From assembly GCF_009193155.1 (NCBI RefSeq), contig NZ_VUKD01000004.1, positions 62,001 through 126,000 on the forward strand: a DNA stretch of 64,000 bases, written 5' to 3'. This DNA comes from Georgenia subflava. GTDB taxonomy: Bacteria; Actinomycetota; Actinomycetes; Actinomycetales; Actinomycetaceae. Both the position numbers and the translations under genes were made by a program. This document shows, in pieces, positions 53,067 through 61,795 of this stretch (within the stretch, counting starts at the first letter, position 1; each line of letters opens with the position of its first letter). The notes under the pieces were generated by a model. The model ran no database searches, was not told the DNA's origin, and saw only the letters and a list, made by a program, of their open reading frames with translations.

Positions 53067-55076
53067 TCAGGGCTCGTCCCGCTTGAAGATCGTGATCAGC
53101 ACCCGCAGCCCAAGAATCACCGAGATGACGAAGAGACCGGTCGCCATGATCGTGTAGAGGGTGACGCCGTCGGTCACCGGCGGGCCGCCCCGGATGGTGA
53201 AGAGCCCCACCGACATGAGCCCGGTGGTGGCCGCCAGCACGGTCAGGAGCGTGCGATGGACGAGGTTGGTGACGACCTGCCGGTCACGCACGTCCGCGAA
53301 GAGCCGCACGTTCGCCGTCAGACGCCCGTGCTCGGCGGCGTCGGCGAGGCGGTCCACGCGGCGCGGCAGACGGCGCAGGATCGGCACGAGCGATCCGAGC
53401 TCCTGCTCCACGGTCTCCTTGAGCCTGGCCGGCGTGGCCAGCCCGGCGATCCGGCTGCGACCCAGCGTCTTCGCCTCGGTCACGAGGTCGTACCCCGGGT
53501 CTAGGGCGCGCAGCGTGCTCTCCAGGGTCGCCATCGCCCGGAAGACGGCAGCGACCTCGGGCGGGACACCCAGCCCGTAGGTGCTGATCAGGGAGAACAG
53601 CGACGTGAAGGCGGCCGCGCCGTCGGTGGTCCCACCGGTCGTGAACCGCAGGATCAGCGCGCCGATGGCCTGCTCGAGGCTGCGCTCGTCGATCTCCTCG
53701 GGCCGCTCGACGAGCTCCAGCAGCGCGTCGGAGGCGGCCACGGAGTCGCCGGTGCCGATCGCGGCGAGGAACTGCCCCATCGACCGGCGGGTCTTCGCGC
53801 CGAGCCGCCCGACGGACCCGAGGTCGAGCATGCCCAGCGTGCCGTCGTCGGCCACGAGGACGTTCCCGGGATGGAGGTCCACGTGGAAGACCCCGCTCTC
53901 GAGCAGCTGGTCCATGACTGTCTGCAGCAGCGTCGCGGCGAGCTGGGAGCGCATGTCCGGCCCCAGCCCGCGAAGAGTGCTCTCGGCGACGCCGAGCGGG
54001 ACGCCGTCGAGCCGGTCCATCACCAGTACCCGTGCGGTGCTCAGCTCGGCGATCGGCGCGGGCACGGTGATGCCGGACGTCCCGCTGTGCTCCAGCGCCG
54101 CGGCCACCCCGCGCATGTTGTCACGTTCGATCGTGAAGTCGAGCTCCTCGGCGAGGGCGTCGGCGAAGCCGGCGGCGAGATCACGCAGACCGATGCTGCG
54201 CCCCCAGCCGGTCCGTGCCTCCAGCATCTGCGCCAGGCGGGTGACGATGTCGAGATCGCGCTCGACGTCGCGCTCGATGCCCGGCCGCTGGATCTTGACG
54301 ACGACGCGCCTGCCGGAGTGCAGCCGTGCGGCGTGGACCTGGGCGATCGAGGCCGAGGCGAGCGCCTCCCGGTCGATCTCGGCGAAGACGTCGTCGGGCT
54401 CGCGGCCGATCTCGGTGCGGATCCGCTCCGCCATCTCCTCCCAGGCCACCGGGGCGACGTGGTCCTGGAGCTGGGCGAGCTCGGCGACGAACTCCGGCGG
54501 CAGCAGGTCGCGCCGGGTCGAGAGCTGCTGACCGAGCTTGACGAACGTGACCCCGCCGTCCTCCATGGCGTGACGCAACGACCGGGCGAGGTCGCGCCGC
54601 TCGGCGACGCTCCCGAGCGAGAGGTGCCGGCGCCCGCGCAGGAACCGGGCCAGGCCGTGGCGCGTGGCGATGCGGAGGATCTCGGCGTAGCGCCCCGAGC
54701 GAGCCAGGCGCCCCCGCCACCCGCGCCAGAGCTCCAACGGCCCGGGCAGGGACCCGTCCGGCACGAGGACCTCGGCCAGCACGAGCAGCACCATGGCGAC
54801 GACGAAGGTCACCGCTCCCAGCAGCGCGAGGTAGAGCCCGAGCTCGACCGTCGGGACCGCGTTCTCTCCGATGCCCTCGAGGGTGTCCTCGTAACCGCTC
54901 GGTTCGGTGACGAGCGCACGCAGGAGCGGGCGGGAGATGGTGAGGGCGATGAGGGTGGCGACCGCCGTCCGGAACAGCGAGACCTGAACTCCGAGCAGAC
55001 GCCGGACGGTCAGGGCGAAGAAGGCGACCGTGACGACGTAGAGGACGACAGCGAGGACGTACAGCAGCGGGCTCAC
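53067..55076 (-). CDS. AarF/UbiB-type atypical kinase (ABC1 family) membrane protein
   Basis: This 669-residue protein has three N-terminal membrane segments (about residues 5-25, 35-55, 80-105), a UbiB/ABC1 kinase-like domain with KLGQQLSTR (the KxGQ motif), VVVKIQRPGIE with the nucleotide-binding Lys, FHVDLHPGNVLV and MLDLGSVGRLG in place of protein-kinase HRD/DFG, and two C-terminal membrane segments. Family members act in quinone synthesis or lipid metabolism as atypical ATPases. GTG was chosen as start because the upstream alternative has no RBS; both are in frame. It is divergent from the F420-type LLM gene. Confidence 0.9.
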   Translation of the reverse strand: MSPLLYVLAVVLYVVTVAFFALTVRRLLGVQVSLFRTAVATLIALTISRPLLRALVTEPSGYEDTLEGIGENAVPTVELGLYLALLGAVTFVVAMVLLVLAEVLVPDGSLPGPLELWRGWRGRLARSGRYAEILRIATRHGLARFLRGRRHLSLGSVAERRDLARSLRHAMEDGGVTFVKLGQQLSTRRDLLPPEFVAELAQLQDHVAPVAWEEMAERIRTEIGREPDDVFAEIDREALASASIAQVHAARLHSGRRVVVKIQRPGIERDVERDLDIVTRLAQMLEARTGWGRSIGLRDLAAGFADALAEELDFTIERDNMRGVAAALEHSGTSGITVPAPIAELSTARVLVMDRLDGVPLGVAESTLRGLGPDMRSQLAATLLQTVMDQLLESGVFHVDLHPGNVLVADDGTLGMLDLGSVGRLGAKTRRSMGQFLAAIGTGDSVAASDALLELVERPEEIDERSLEQAIGALILRFTTGGTTDGAAAFTSLFSLISTYGLGVPPEVAAVFRAMATLESTLRALDPGYDLVTEAKTLGRSRIAGLATPARLKETVEQELGSLVPILRRLPRRVDRLADAAEHGRLTANVRLFADVRDRQVVTNLVHRTLLTVLAATTGLMSVGLFTIRGGPPVTDGVTLYTIMATGLFVISVILGLRVLITIFKRDEP

Positions 55077-55150
55077 CCGCGTCAGTGTCGCAGCACCGGG
55101 GGCGCCGGGCACAGGATGCCGACGGTCCAGCGCGGTGCCAGCCTGGTCCC

Positions 55151-56140
55151 ATGACGCGCTTCGGGTACACCCTCATGACCGAGCAGGCGGGACCCAAGGA
55201 GCTGGTGCGGTACGCCGCGGAGGCGGAGCGGCGCGGCTTCGAGTTCGAGGTCTGCTCCGACCACTACTTCCCGTGGCTCGACTCCATGGGGCACTCGCCG
55301 TACGCGTGGTCCGTCCTCGGCGCCGTCGCGCAGGTCACCGAGCGCGTGGAGCTGATGACCTACGTGACCTGCCCGATCTTGCGCTACCACCCCGTCGTCG
55401 TCGCCCAGAAGGCGGCGACCCTCGGCGTGCTCTCGGACGGGCGCTTCGTCCTCGGGCTCGGCGCCGGGGAGAACCTCAACGAGCATGTGATCGGTGAGCG
55501 CTGGCCCGCGGTGGGGGAGCGGCACGACATGCTCGAGGAGGCCCTGATCATCATCCGTGACCTCCTCGACGGCGAACGCGTCACCTGGGAGGGCGACCAC
55601 TTCCGGGTGGACTCGGCGAAGCTGTGGGACCTGCCCGAGCGTGCGGTCGAGATCGGCGTCGCGGTCTCAGGCGCGCAGTCGGTCTCCCGGTTCGCGCCGC
55701 TCGCCGACCACCTGATCACCACCATGCCCGACGCCGAGGTGCTGCGGGACTGGCGGGCGGAGCGCGCGGACGCCGGTCTGCCCGCCGGCCGTGCCGTCGG
55801 GCAGGTACCCGTGTGCTGGGACCCAGACGCCGACGCAGCCCTCGAGCGGGCGCACGAGACGTTCCGCTGGTCCGGACTCGGCTGGGCCGTCAACGCGGAC
55901 CTGCCTACCACTGAGGCGTTCGAGTCGGCCACCACCTACGTGCGCCCCGACGACGTCGCGGAGTCCATCCCGTGCGGACCGGACCTGGACGCGATCGTGG
56001 AGGCGGTGGCGCCGTTCTGGGAGGCGGGCTTCACCGACATCGCTCTGGTCCAGGTGGGCGGCGACCACCAGGACGACTTCCTCGCGACGGCGGCCGAGCC
56101 GCTGCTGGAGAAGCTGCGGGCCGCGGCGCCGAAGGACTGA
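55151..56140 (+). CDS. F420-dependent LLM oxidoreductase (TIGR03557-like)
   Basis: This 329-residue protein fits the F420-using LLM subgroup related to F420-dependent glucose-6-phosphate dehydrogenase: RFGYTLMTEQAGPKELVRYAAEAERRGF, the VCSDHYFPWLDSMGHSPYAWSVLGA block, VTCPILRYHPVVVAQKAAT and LGLGAGENLNEHVIGERWP. F420 is made by many actinomycetes. The ATG closely follows the divergent kinase start. The stop codon is inside the first unit of an 18-base tandem repeat. Substrate unknown. Confidence 0.88.
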   Translation: MTRFGYTLMTEQAGPKELVRYAAEAERRGFEFEVCSDHYFPWLDSMGHSPYAWSVLGAVAQVTERVELMTYVTCPILRYHPVVVAQKAATLGVLSDGRFVLGLGAGENLNEHVIGERWPAVGERHDMLEEALIIIRDLLDGERVTWEGDHFRVDSAKLWDLPERAVEIGVAVSGAQSVSRFAPLADHLITTMPDAEVLRDWRAERADAGLPAGRAVGQVPVCWDPDADAALERAHETFRWSGLGWAVNADLPTTEAFESATTYVRPDDVAESIPCGPDLDAIVEAVAPFWEAGFTDIALVQVGGDHQDDFLATAAEPLLEKLRAAAPKD

Positions 56141-56204
56141 GTCGGGTCGAGAGACTGAGTCGGGTCGAGAGAGACTGAGCCGGGTCGAGAGACTGAGTCG
56201 GGGG
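56135..56204. repeat. 18-base tandem repeat starting in the stop of the F420-type gene
   Basis: Nearly four copies of gactgagtcgggtcgaga follow one another, with one two-base insertion. The first copy contains the stop codon of the LLM gene. Confidence 0.9.
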
Positions 56205-56308
56205 ACGGCGTCCAGGCCCTAAACGTCGGCTGCGTCGGCGTGCGCCCTCGGTGGACCGCACCGCCGGCGGGGCACGGACGGAACGAGCTCGGTCCGCCAG
56301 GTAGATGA

Positions 56309-57412
56309 TCAGGCGGACTTCTTGGTGGCCGTCTTCTTCTTCGCCGGGGCCTTCTTCCTGGCGGGCGCCGTCTTCGCACCTGAGCTCTTGGACTCCGACG
56401 CCTTGGACTCGGCCGCCTTGGACCCCGACGTCTTGGTCTCCGACGTCTTCGAGGACGACGCCTTCGAGGCCGACCCGGTCGACTTCTTCGACCGGGTCGA
56501 CGAGCCGGCCGACTTCCGTGCCGGCTTCTTCTGTTCCTCGGCGTCCTCGTCGGCCTGTGCCGAGGCGTCGTCCGTGCCGGTCTTGGCGGGCGCCTCGTCC
56601 TCGTCCGCGGCCTCCGCCTTGTCGCCCTTCTTCCGGGACTGCTCGACCGAGCGTCGCAGCGCCTCCATGAGGTCGAGGACCTGACCGCCCTCTTCCTCCT
56701 CGCCCTCGCCGAACGTGGTCTCCGTGTCGAGGGCCTCGCCCTGCTCGAGCTTGGCCTCGATGAGCTGACGCAGCTGCACCTGGTAGTCGTCAGTGAACCG
56801 CTCGGGGTCGAAGTCCGACTCGAAGCTGGAGACCAGCGCCGACGACATCTCCAGCTCCTTGGAGCTGATGCTCACCTTCTCGTCCAGCGCCGGGAAGCTC
56901 GCCTCGCGGACCTCGTCCTCCCACAGCAGCGACTGCAGGACCAGCACGTCGCCGCGCACGCGCAGCGCGCCGAGGCGGGTCTTGTCCCGCAGCGTGAAGG
57001 TCACGATAGCGGTGCGGTCCGTCTCCTCCAGCGTGCGCCGCAGCAGCACGTAGGACTTCGTGGACTTCGAGTCGGGGCTCAGGTAGTAGGTCTTCCCGAA
57101 CATGATCGGGTCGACCTGCTCGCTCGGGACGAACTCCTGCACGTCGATCTCGCGGGAGCGCTCGACCGGGAGGGACTCGATGTCCTCCGACGTCAGCACC
57201 ACGGTCTGCTGACCGTCGTCGTACGCCTTGTCGATGTTCTCGTACTCCACGACCTTGCCGCAGATCTCGCAGCGGCGCTGGTAGCGGATCCGGCCGCCGT
57301 CGGCGTCGTGGACCTGGTGGAGCTGGACGTCGTGGCTCTCGGTGGCGCTGTAGAGCTTGATCGGCACATTGACCAGCCCGAAGGTGATCGCGCCCTTCCA
57401 GATCGCGCGCAC
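56309..57412 (-). CDS. ku: Non-homologous end joining protein Ku
   Basis: This 367-residue bacterial Ku binds DNA double-strand ends and recruits LigD. The core (about residues 1-250) begins VRAIWKGAITFGLVNVPIKLYS, has QVHDADGGRIRYQRRCEICGKVVEYENI, and KTYYLSPDSKSTKSYVLLRRTLEE. The remaining ~115 residues are a Lys/Ser/Ala/Glu-rich tail ending KKAPAKKKTATKKSA, as in actinobacterial Ku proteins where the basic tail promotes DNA threading. The GTG start (gaaaggagc RBS) gives the canonical N-terminus. No ligD gene is adjacent in the window. Confidence 0.96.
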   Translation of the reverse strand: MRAIWKGAITFGLVNVPIKLYSATESHDVQLHQVHDADGGRIRYQRRCEICGKVVEYENIDKAYDDGQQTVVLTSEDIESLPVERSREIDVQEFVPSEQVDPIMFGKTYYLSPDSKSTKSYVLLRRTLEETDRTAIVTFTLRDKTRLGALRVRGDVLVLQSLLWEDEVREASFPALDEKVSISSKELEMSSALVSSFESDFDPERFTDDYQVQLRQLIEAKLEQGEALDTETTFGEGEEEEGGQVLDLMEALRRSVEQSRKKGDKAEAADEDEAPAKTGTDDASAQADEDAEEQKKPARKSAGSSTRSKKSTGSASKASSSKTSETKTSGSKAAESKASESKSSGAKTAPARKKAPAKKKTATKKSA

Positions 57413-57483
57413 GGCCCGCTCCTTTCCGTCATGGACATACCTGCCCACAAGTCAACCGGTGCAGCCCGCCCGGCGCCACCTGT

Positions 57484-58212
57484 TCAGGACGGCGACAAGG
57501 GGTCTCCCGGGCGGGTGACGCCGTCGGGCCTCGGCTCGTCGGCCGTCTCCCGGTCCGTCTCGAGCGCGCGCACGCAGCACCGGCCGGCCCCCGGGTCGGA
57601 GACGACGCGCACCGCGCAGTGGGGCACACCCTCGGTCACGCCGCGCAGCAGCTCGTAGTTCAGCTCGCACACCAGCTCGGTATGTCGCTGCGCCAGCTGG
57701 TGGAACGGGCAGTTGCCCATGACGATGCCACCTGCCGGATCCTCCCGCGGCTCGAATCCGCCGTCGACGAGCGCATCCTCGAAGCTGGCGGCGCGCGCGC
57801 CCGCAGCCCGGCCCGCGTCGACGGCGACCCGACGCAGCACCGTGCGTACCGGTTCGCCGCTCGTCGCGGCGGTGCTGATCGCCTGCGCGAACAGCTCCGC
57901 GGCGAGCTCGTACCGGCGGCTCGGCACCGAGACGTTCGTCTCGGCAGCCGACCGCGAGTAGAGCTTCGCGGGTCGGCCGGCGCCCGGACCGCCCCGTCCG
58001 GCAGGACGGCGGAACTCCACGTCCAGCAGCCCCTCGTCGGCCAGCCGGTCGAGATGGAAGGCGGCGGTGCTCCGGGGGAGACCGAGCGCCTCGGCGGCGT
58101 CGTCCCGGCTCGTGCGCTCACGCCCGGACACCAGCTCGTACAGGGCGCGTCGGGTCGGGTCGTCGAGCGCCGAGACGGCGGAGACCCGGTCGGACCATTC
58201 CCGTGGGGACAT
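57484..58212 (-). CDS. SufR-like HTH regulator with C-terminal cysteine cluster
   Basis: This 242-residue regulator has an N-terminal winged-helix domain (ALDDPTRRALYELVSG ... LGLPRSTAAFHLDRLADEGLLDVEFRR, residues about 14-75) of the ArsR/SufR type and a C-terminal region with GNCPFHQLAQRHTELVCELNYELL and DPGAGRCCV. The spacing (Cys-Pro-Phe-His..., Val-Cys, later Cys-Cys) resembles SufR, whose cysteines bind an Fe-S cluster. It is divergent from folE and its likely target is the shared promoter palindrome. Redox, iron or a pterin could be the signal; that is inference. Confidence 0.8.
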   Translation of the reverse strand: MSPREWSDRVSAVSALDDPTRRALYELVSGRERTSRDDAAEALGLPRSTAAFHLDRLADEGLLDVEFRRPAGRGGPGAGRPAKLYSRSAAETNVSVPSRRYELAAELFAQAISTAATSGEPVRTVLRRVAVDAGRAAGARAASFEDALVDGGFEPREDPAGGIVMGNCPFHQLAQRHTELVCELNYELLRGVTEGVPHCAVRVVSDPGAGRCCVRALETDRETADEPRPDGVTRPGDPLSPS

Positions 58213-58245
58213 GGCGGCAGTCTACTCCTCTAAAAACAAGATCGC

Positions 58246-58274
58246 TTGACTAAACGCTAGGAGCGGCCTAGCGT
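58246..58274 (+). promoter_or_regulatory. folE-operon promoter with palindromic operator
   Basis: TTGACT and TAGCGT are separated by exactly 17 bases. A perfect inverted repeat, CGCTAGG-agcgg-CCTAGCG (58255-58273), covers the spacer and the -10, so a bound regulator would block RNA polymerase. A second small inverted repeat, caag-atcg-cttg (58238-58249), overlaps the -35. Repression by the divergent SufR-like protein is the simplest reading. Confidence 0.7.
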
Positions 58275-58413
58275 CGACATCAGACGAGGTTGTCGGGTGA
58301 TGTCGGGCGAGTTATCGGGCGACACCGTCGGGCAACGAGGTCGGGCGACGAGGAGGTTCAGCCATGGACTCGCGGACACAGGCTCCCACCGTGCGGACCG
58401 TGGGTGGTGAGCG

Positions 58414-59262
58414 GTGATGGCCACCACGACCGTCGACACGAATGCGATCGACCTCGCCGCCTATGTCGCGCGCGCCGTCGAGCCGTCCGACCCCTCGCCG
58501 GCCGTGGGCGCCGACGAGCCGCGTGATTTCTCGCCCTTCGAGCGTGTTGCCGACGGGCGACGCGCCCTCTCAGCGGCCGTGCGCGCCGACGAGCGGCGTG
58601 ACCTCCTGCCCACCGAGCGCCTTGCCGACGAGCGACGTGACCTCCCGTCCCCGGAGCACCTCGCCGTCGTTCCCCGGGACGAGCGCACCGTCGATCTTGC
58701 CGGCGCCCGTGCCGCCGTCGCCGCTCTGCTGACAGCGCTCGGTCGCGACACCGGCTCGGAGCACCTCGCCGACACCCCGCGCCGGGTCGCCGACGCCTAC
58801 GTCGAGATGCTCACCCCGCGCCCGTTCACGCTGACGACCTTCCCCAACGACGAGGGCTACGACGAGCTCGTCCTGGTGCGCGACGTCCCCTTCCACTCGC
58901 TCTGCGAGCACCACCTCCTGCCCTTCCACGGCGTCGCGCACATCGCCTACCTGCCCGGCGAGCGGATCGTCGGCCTCTCGAAGCTCGCCCGGGTGCTGGA
59001 GCACCTCGCCCGCGACCTCCAGGTGCAGGAGCGGCTCACCCAGCAGGTGGCCGACCTGCTGGACCAGCACCTGGCGCCACGAGGTGTCGGCGTCGTCCTC
59101 GAGGCCGAGCACATGTGCATGGCGCTGCGCGGGGTCGGCGTGACCGGCTCCCGCACCGTCACCTCGGCACTGCGGGGCGTCCTGCGTGAGGACGCCCGGT
59201 CCCGCGCCGAGTTCCTGGCCCTGGTCGGCGTCGGCACCGGCGGCCGTCACCCGGGCACCTGA
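58414..59262 (+). CDS. folE: GTP cyclohydrolase I with N-terminal extension
   Basis: This 282-residue protein has a C-terminal FolE domain of about 185 residues: LADTPRRVADAYVEML, then HSLCEHHLLPFHGVAHIAYLPGERIVGLSKLARVLEHLA with the zinc ligands (Cys and His of LCEHH) and EAEHMCMALRGV (the later Cys). FolE converts GTP to dihydroneopterin triphosphate. The first ~90 residues are not in typical FolE and contain a repeated ERVADGRR / ERLADERRDL motif; they may be disordered. GTG starts the frame, with an ATG next. The gene opens the accessory operon. The conserved folate block normally sits elsewhere in actinomycete chromosomes, so this may be a second copy. Confidence 0.93.
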   Translation: MMATTTVDTNAIDLAAYVARAVEPSDPSPAVGADEPRDFSPFERVADGRRALSAAVRADERRDLLPTERLADERRDLPSPEHLAVVPRDERTVDLAGARAAVAALLTALGRDTGSEHLADTPRRVADAYVEMLTPRPFTLTTFPNDEGYDELVLVRDVPFHSLCEHHLLPFHGVAHIAYLPGERIVGLSKLARVLEHLARDLQVQERLTQQVADLLDQHLAPRGVGVVLEAEHMCMALRGVGVTGSRTVTSALRGVLREDARSRAEFLALVGVGTGGRHPGT

Positions 59263-59313
59263 CACAGCTGCCGCGACCGCTCGGCCGCGGCATGAGGACG
59301 AAGGAGAGACGTC

Positions 59314-60567
59314 ATGTCGCAACCCAGAGGCATCGTCATCGTCGGCGGCGGGCTCGCCGGGGCGCGCGCCGCCCAGACGCTCCGCGAGGAGGGCTACGAG
59401 GACAGGATCGTCATCGTCGGCGAGGAGTCCGAGCGCCCCTACGAGCGTCCGCCCCTCTCCAAGGAGTACCTGGCCGGCACGGCCGAGCGAGAGGCCGGCT
59501 TCGTCCACCCCGAGGGCTGGTACAGCGAGCACGACGTCGAGCTGATCCTCGGCCGCCGCGTCACCGAGCTGGACCTGCCGGCGCACGAGGTGGCACTGGC
59601 GACGGGGGACCGACTGGCCTTCGACACGGTCCTGCTCGCGACGGGCGCGTCATCGCGCCGGTTGCGCGGCCCGGGGTCCGGCGAGGGGCTCGCGGGCGTG
59701 CACTACCTGCGCACCCGGGCCGAGTCGGACGCCCTGCGCACCGCCCTGGCCGACGGCGGACGCCGGGTCGTGATCGTGGGAGCGGGCTGGATCGGGCTCG
59801 AGATCGCTGCCGCCGCCCGCACGTACGGCAACGACGTCACGGTGCTCGGCCGGGAGACCGTCCCGCTCAGCCTCGCCCTCGGCGACGAGCTCGGCGAGCA
59901 CTTCGGCGCCCTGCACCGGGCGCACGGCGTCGACCTGCGGATGTCGACCTCGGTCGCCGAGATCCGCGGCACGGAGGGTGCGGTGACCGGCGTCGTGCTC
60001 GAGGACGGCGAGACCGTCCCGGCCGACGTCGTCGTGGTCGGCATCGGTGCGGTGCCGAACGACGAGCTGGCACGAGCCGCCGGGCTGGACGTCGACGGCG
60101 GCGTGATCGTCGACGAGCACCTGCGCAGCTCGCACCCGGATGTCTACGCCGTCGGCGACGTCGCCAAGGCGTTCCACCCCGTGCTCGGCCGGCACCTGCG
60201 GGTCGAGCACTGGGCCAACGCCCTCAACGCCGCCCCGATCGCGGCGCGGGCGATGCTCGGCCAGGACGTCGTCGACGACCTCGTCCCGTACTTCTACACC
60301 GACCAGTACGACCTCGGGATGGAGTACTCCGGCTACTTCGACCTCGCCCGGGACGCCGAGGTCGTCTACCGCGGCGACCCGGCAGGCGGGGAGTTCATCG
60401 CGTTCTGGGTCGCGGAGGAGAAGGTCGTCGCCGGCATGAACGTCAACGTCTGGGACGTCAGCCCGGCCATCGAGAAGCTGGTCCGCACGGCCCGACCGGT
60501 GGACCGAGCCCGGCTGCGCGACCTGGCGGTGCCGCTGGAGCAGCTGACCGCCCAGCCCGCCACGTGA
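59314..60567 (+). CDS. NAD(P)/FAD-dependent oxidoreductase (ferredoxin-reductase-like)
   Basis: This 417-residue flavoprotein has two dinucleotide folds: FAD site IVIVGGGLAGARAAQTLR near residue 8 and the NAD(P) site VVIVGAGWIGLEIAAAAR near residue 150, plus the conserved ATG block LLATGASSRRL and a C-terminal VYAVGDVAKAF. It matches the rubredoxin/ferredoxin reductase family (rhodocoxin or putidaredoxin reductase). No ferredoxin or P450 is linked. In this operon it could supply electrons to a pterin reduction or regenerate a cofactor. A strong RBS (gaaggagag) precedes the ATG. Confidence 0.9.
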   Translation: MSQPRGIVIVGGGLAGARAAQTLREEGYEDRIVIVGEESERPYERPPLSKEYLAGTAEREAGFVHPEGWYSEHDVELILGRRVTELDLPAHEVALATGDRLAFDTVLLATGASSRRLRGPGSGEGLAGVHYLRTRAESDALRTALADGGRRVVIVGAGWIGLEIAAAARTYGNDVTVLGRETVPLSLALGDELGEHFGALHRAHGVDLRMSTSVAEIRGTEGAVTGVVLEDGETVPADVVVVGIGAVPNDELARAAGLDVDGGVIVDEHLRSSHPDVYAVGDVAKAFHPVLGRHLRVEHWANALNAAPIAARAMLGQDVVDDLVPYFYTDQYDLGMEYSGYFDLARDAEVVYRGDPAGGEFIAFWVAEEKVVAGMNVNVWDVSPAIEKLVRTARPVDRARLRDLAVPLEQLTAQPAT

Positions 60568-60615
60568 CACCCGGCGTGGCGCTCCGCCCTCCGAGAGCCA
60601 CGCCGGGCCACGCTC

Positions 60616-60662
60616 GGTACGAGGTACGAGGTACGAGGTACGAGGTACGAGGTACGAGGTAC
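60616..60662. repeat. 7-base tandem repeat (ggtacga, 6.7 copies)
   Basis: An uninterrupted heptanucleotide tract runs between the FAD oxidoreductase gene and folP2. Because seven is not a multiple of three it would shift frame if coding, but it lies outside both genes. It could vary in length by replication slippage and so alter spacing in the operon. Confidence 0.95.
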
Positions 60663-60713
60663 ATCGACCCAGGACCTGAGCGGTACTGCCAGCCCGAGAG
60701 AGGAGTCCGGACC

Positions 60714-61787
60714 ATGGGCGTCACCACCCCGTCGGTCGTCACGACAGAACCGGCGGTCACCGACACGCCGGCCGTCGGCACCCCGCTGTCGGTTACCGAG
60801 CCCGCGCCGGTCGACACGACGACGCCGGTCGGCATGACGACGCCGGTCGACACGACCCCGCCGGCGGTCGGTACCCGACCGGTCGCCACCAGCCGAGCGC
60901 TCACCGGCCCAGCGCCCACGATCGCGCCCAGGCGTCGCATCGGCGTGCGCACCTTCGACCTCGCCACCCAGGTGGCGGTCATGGCGATCGTGAACCGCAC
61001 GCCCGACTCCTTCTACGACCGCGGCCGCACCTTCGCGCTCGACGCCGCCGTCGCGGGTGCGCTGCGAGCCGTCGAGCAGGGCGCGGACTGGGTCGACATC
61101 GGCGGGGTGCCCTTCTCCCCGGACACCCCGCCGGTCTCCGTCGCCGAGGAGCTCGACCGGGTGCTGCCGGTGGTCCAGGCCGTGCGCGCCACCTCCGACG
61201 TCGTCATCTCCGTCGACACCTACCGTCCCGAGGTCGCCGCCCGCTGCGTCGCCGCCGGTGCCGACGTCGTCAACGACACCTCGGGCCTGCGCGAGCCGGC
61301 CATGGCCGACGTCGTCGCCGCCACCGGCGCCACGATCGTGATCGCGCACTCGCTGGCCGCCCCGCACACCCACCACCCGCGGCCGACCTACGGCGACGTC
61401 GTCACCGAGGTCGCGGACTTCCTGCGCCAGCGCGTCGAGCTGGCGCGCGCCCGGGGCGTGCGGGACGAGCAGATCGTCATCGACCCCGGGCACGACCTCA
61501 ACAAGAACACCGACCACTCGCTCGAGCTCATCCGCCGGCTGCCCGAGATCGCCGCCCTGGGGTACCCGACCCTGGTCGCCCTGTCCCGCAAGGACTTCGT
61601 GGGCGAGACGCTCGGACGTCCCCGCTCGGACCGGCTGCCCGGGTCCCTCGCCGCCGCGGCACTCTGCGTCCTCGGCGGCGCCCGGATCGTGCGTACGCAC
61701 GACGTCGCAGCCACGGTCGACGCCGTCCGGATGACCGAGGCCGTGCTCGGCCTGCGTCGCCCCGTCGAGCACCGGCACAACAGGTAG
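60714..61787 (+). CDS. folP2: FolP2-like dihydropteroate synthase homologue
   Basis: This 357-residue protein has a Pro/Thr-rich N-terminal extension of about 75 residues (VDTTTPVGMTTPVDTTPP type) and a DHPS barrel. The barrel reads VAVMAIVNRTPDSFYDRGRTF, DIGGVPFSPDTPPVSV, VISVDTYRPEVAARC, VNDTSGLREPAM, IDPGHDLNKNTDHSLELIRRL and ALSRKDFVGETLG. The MAIVNRTPDSFYD and KNTDH blocks resemble mycobacterial FolP2 rather than FolP1; the pterin/pABA loop lacks the ESTRPG sequence of true DHPS. FolP2 proteins are reported not to provide DHPS activity, so another pterin reaction is possible. Strong RBS (agaggag). Confidence 0.88.
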   Translation: MGVTTPSVVTTEPAVTDTPAVGTPLSVTEPAPVDTTTPVGMTTPVDTTPPAVGTRPVATSRALTGPAPTIAPRRRIGVRTFDLATQVAVMAIVNRTPDSFYDRGRTFALDAAVAGALRAVEQGADWVDIGGVPFSPDTPPVSVAEELDRVLPVVQAVRATSDVVISVDTYRPEVAARCVAAGADVVNDTSGLREPAMADVVAATGATIVIAHSLAAPHTHHPRPTYGDVVTEVADFLRQRVELARARGVRDEQIVIDPGHDLNKNTDHSLELIRRLPEIAALGYPTLVALSRKDFVGETLGRPRSDRLPGSLAAAALCVLGGARIVRTHDVAATVDAVRMTEAVLGLRRPVEHRHNR

Positions 61788-61795
61788 GGACCGCA

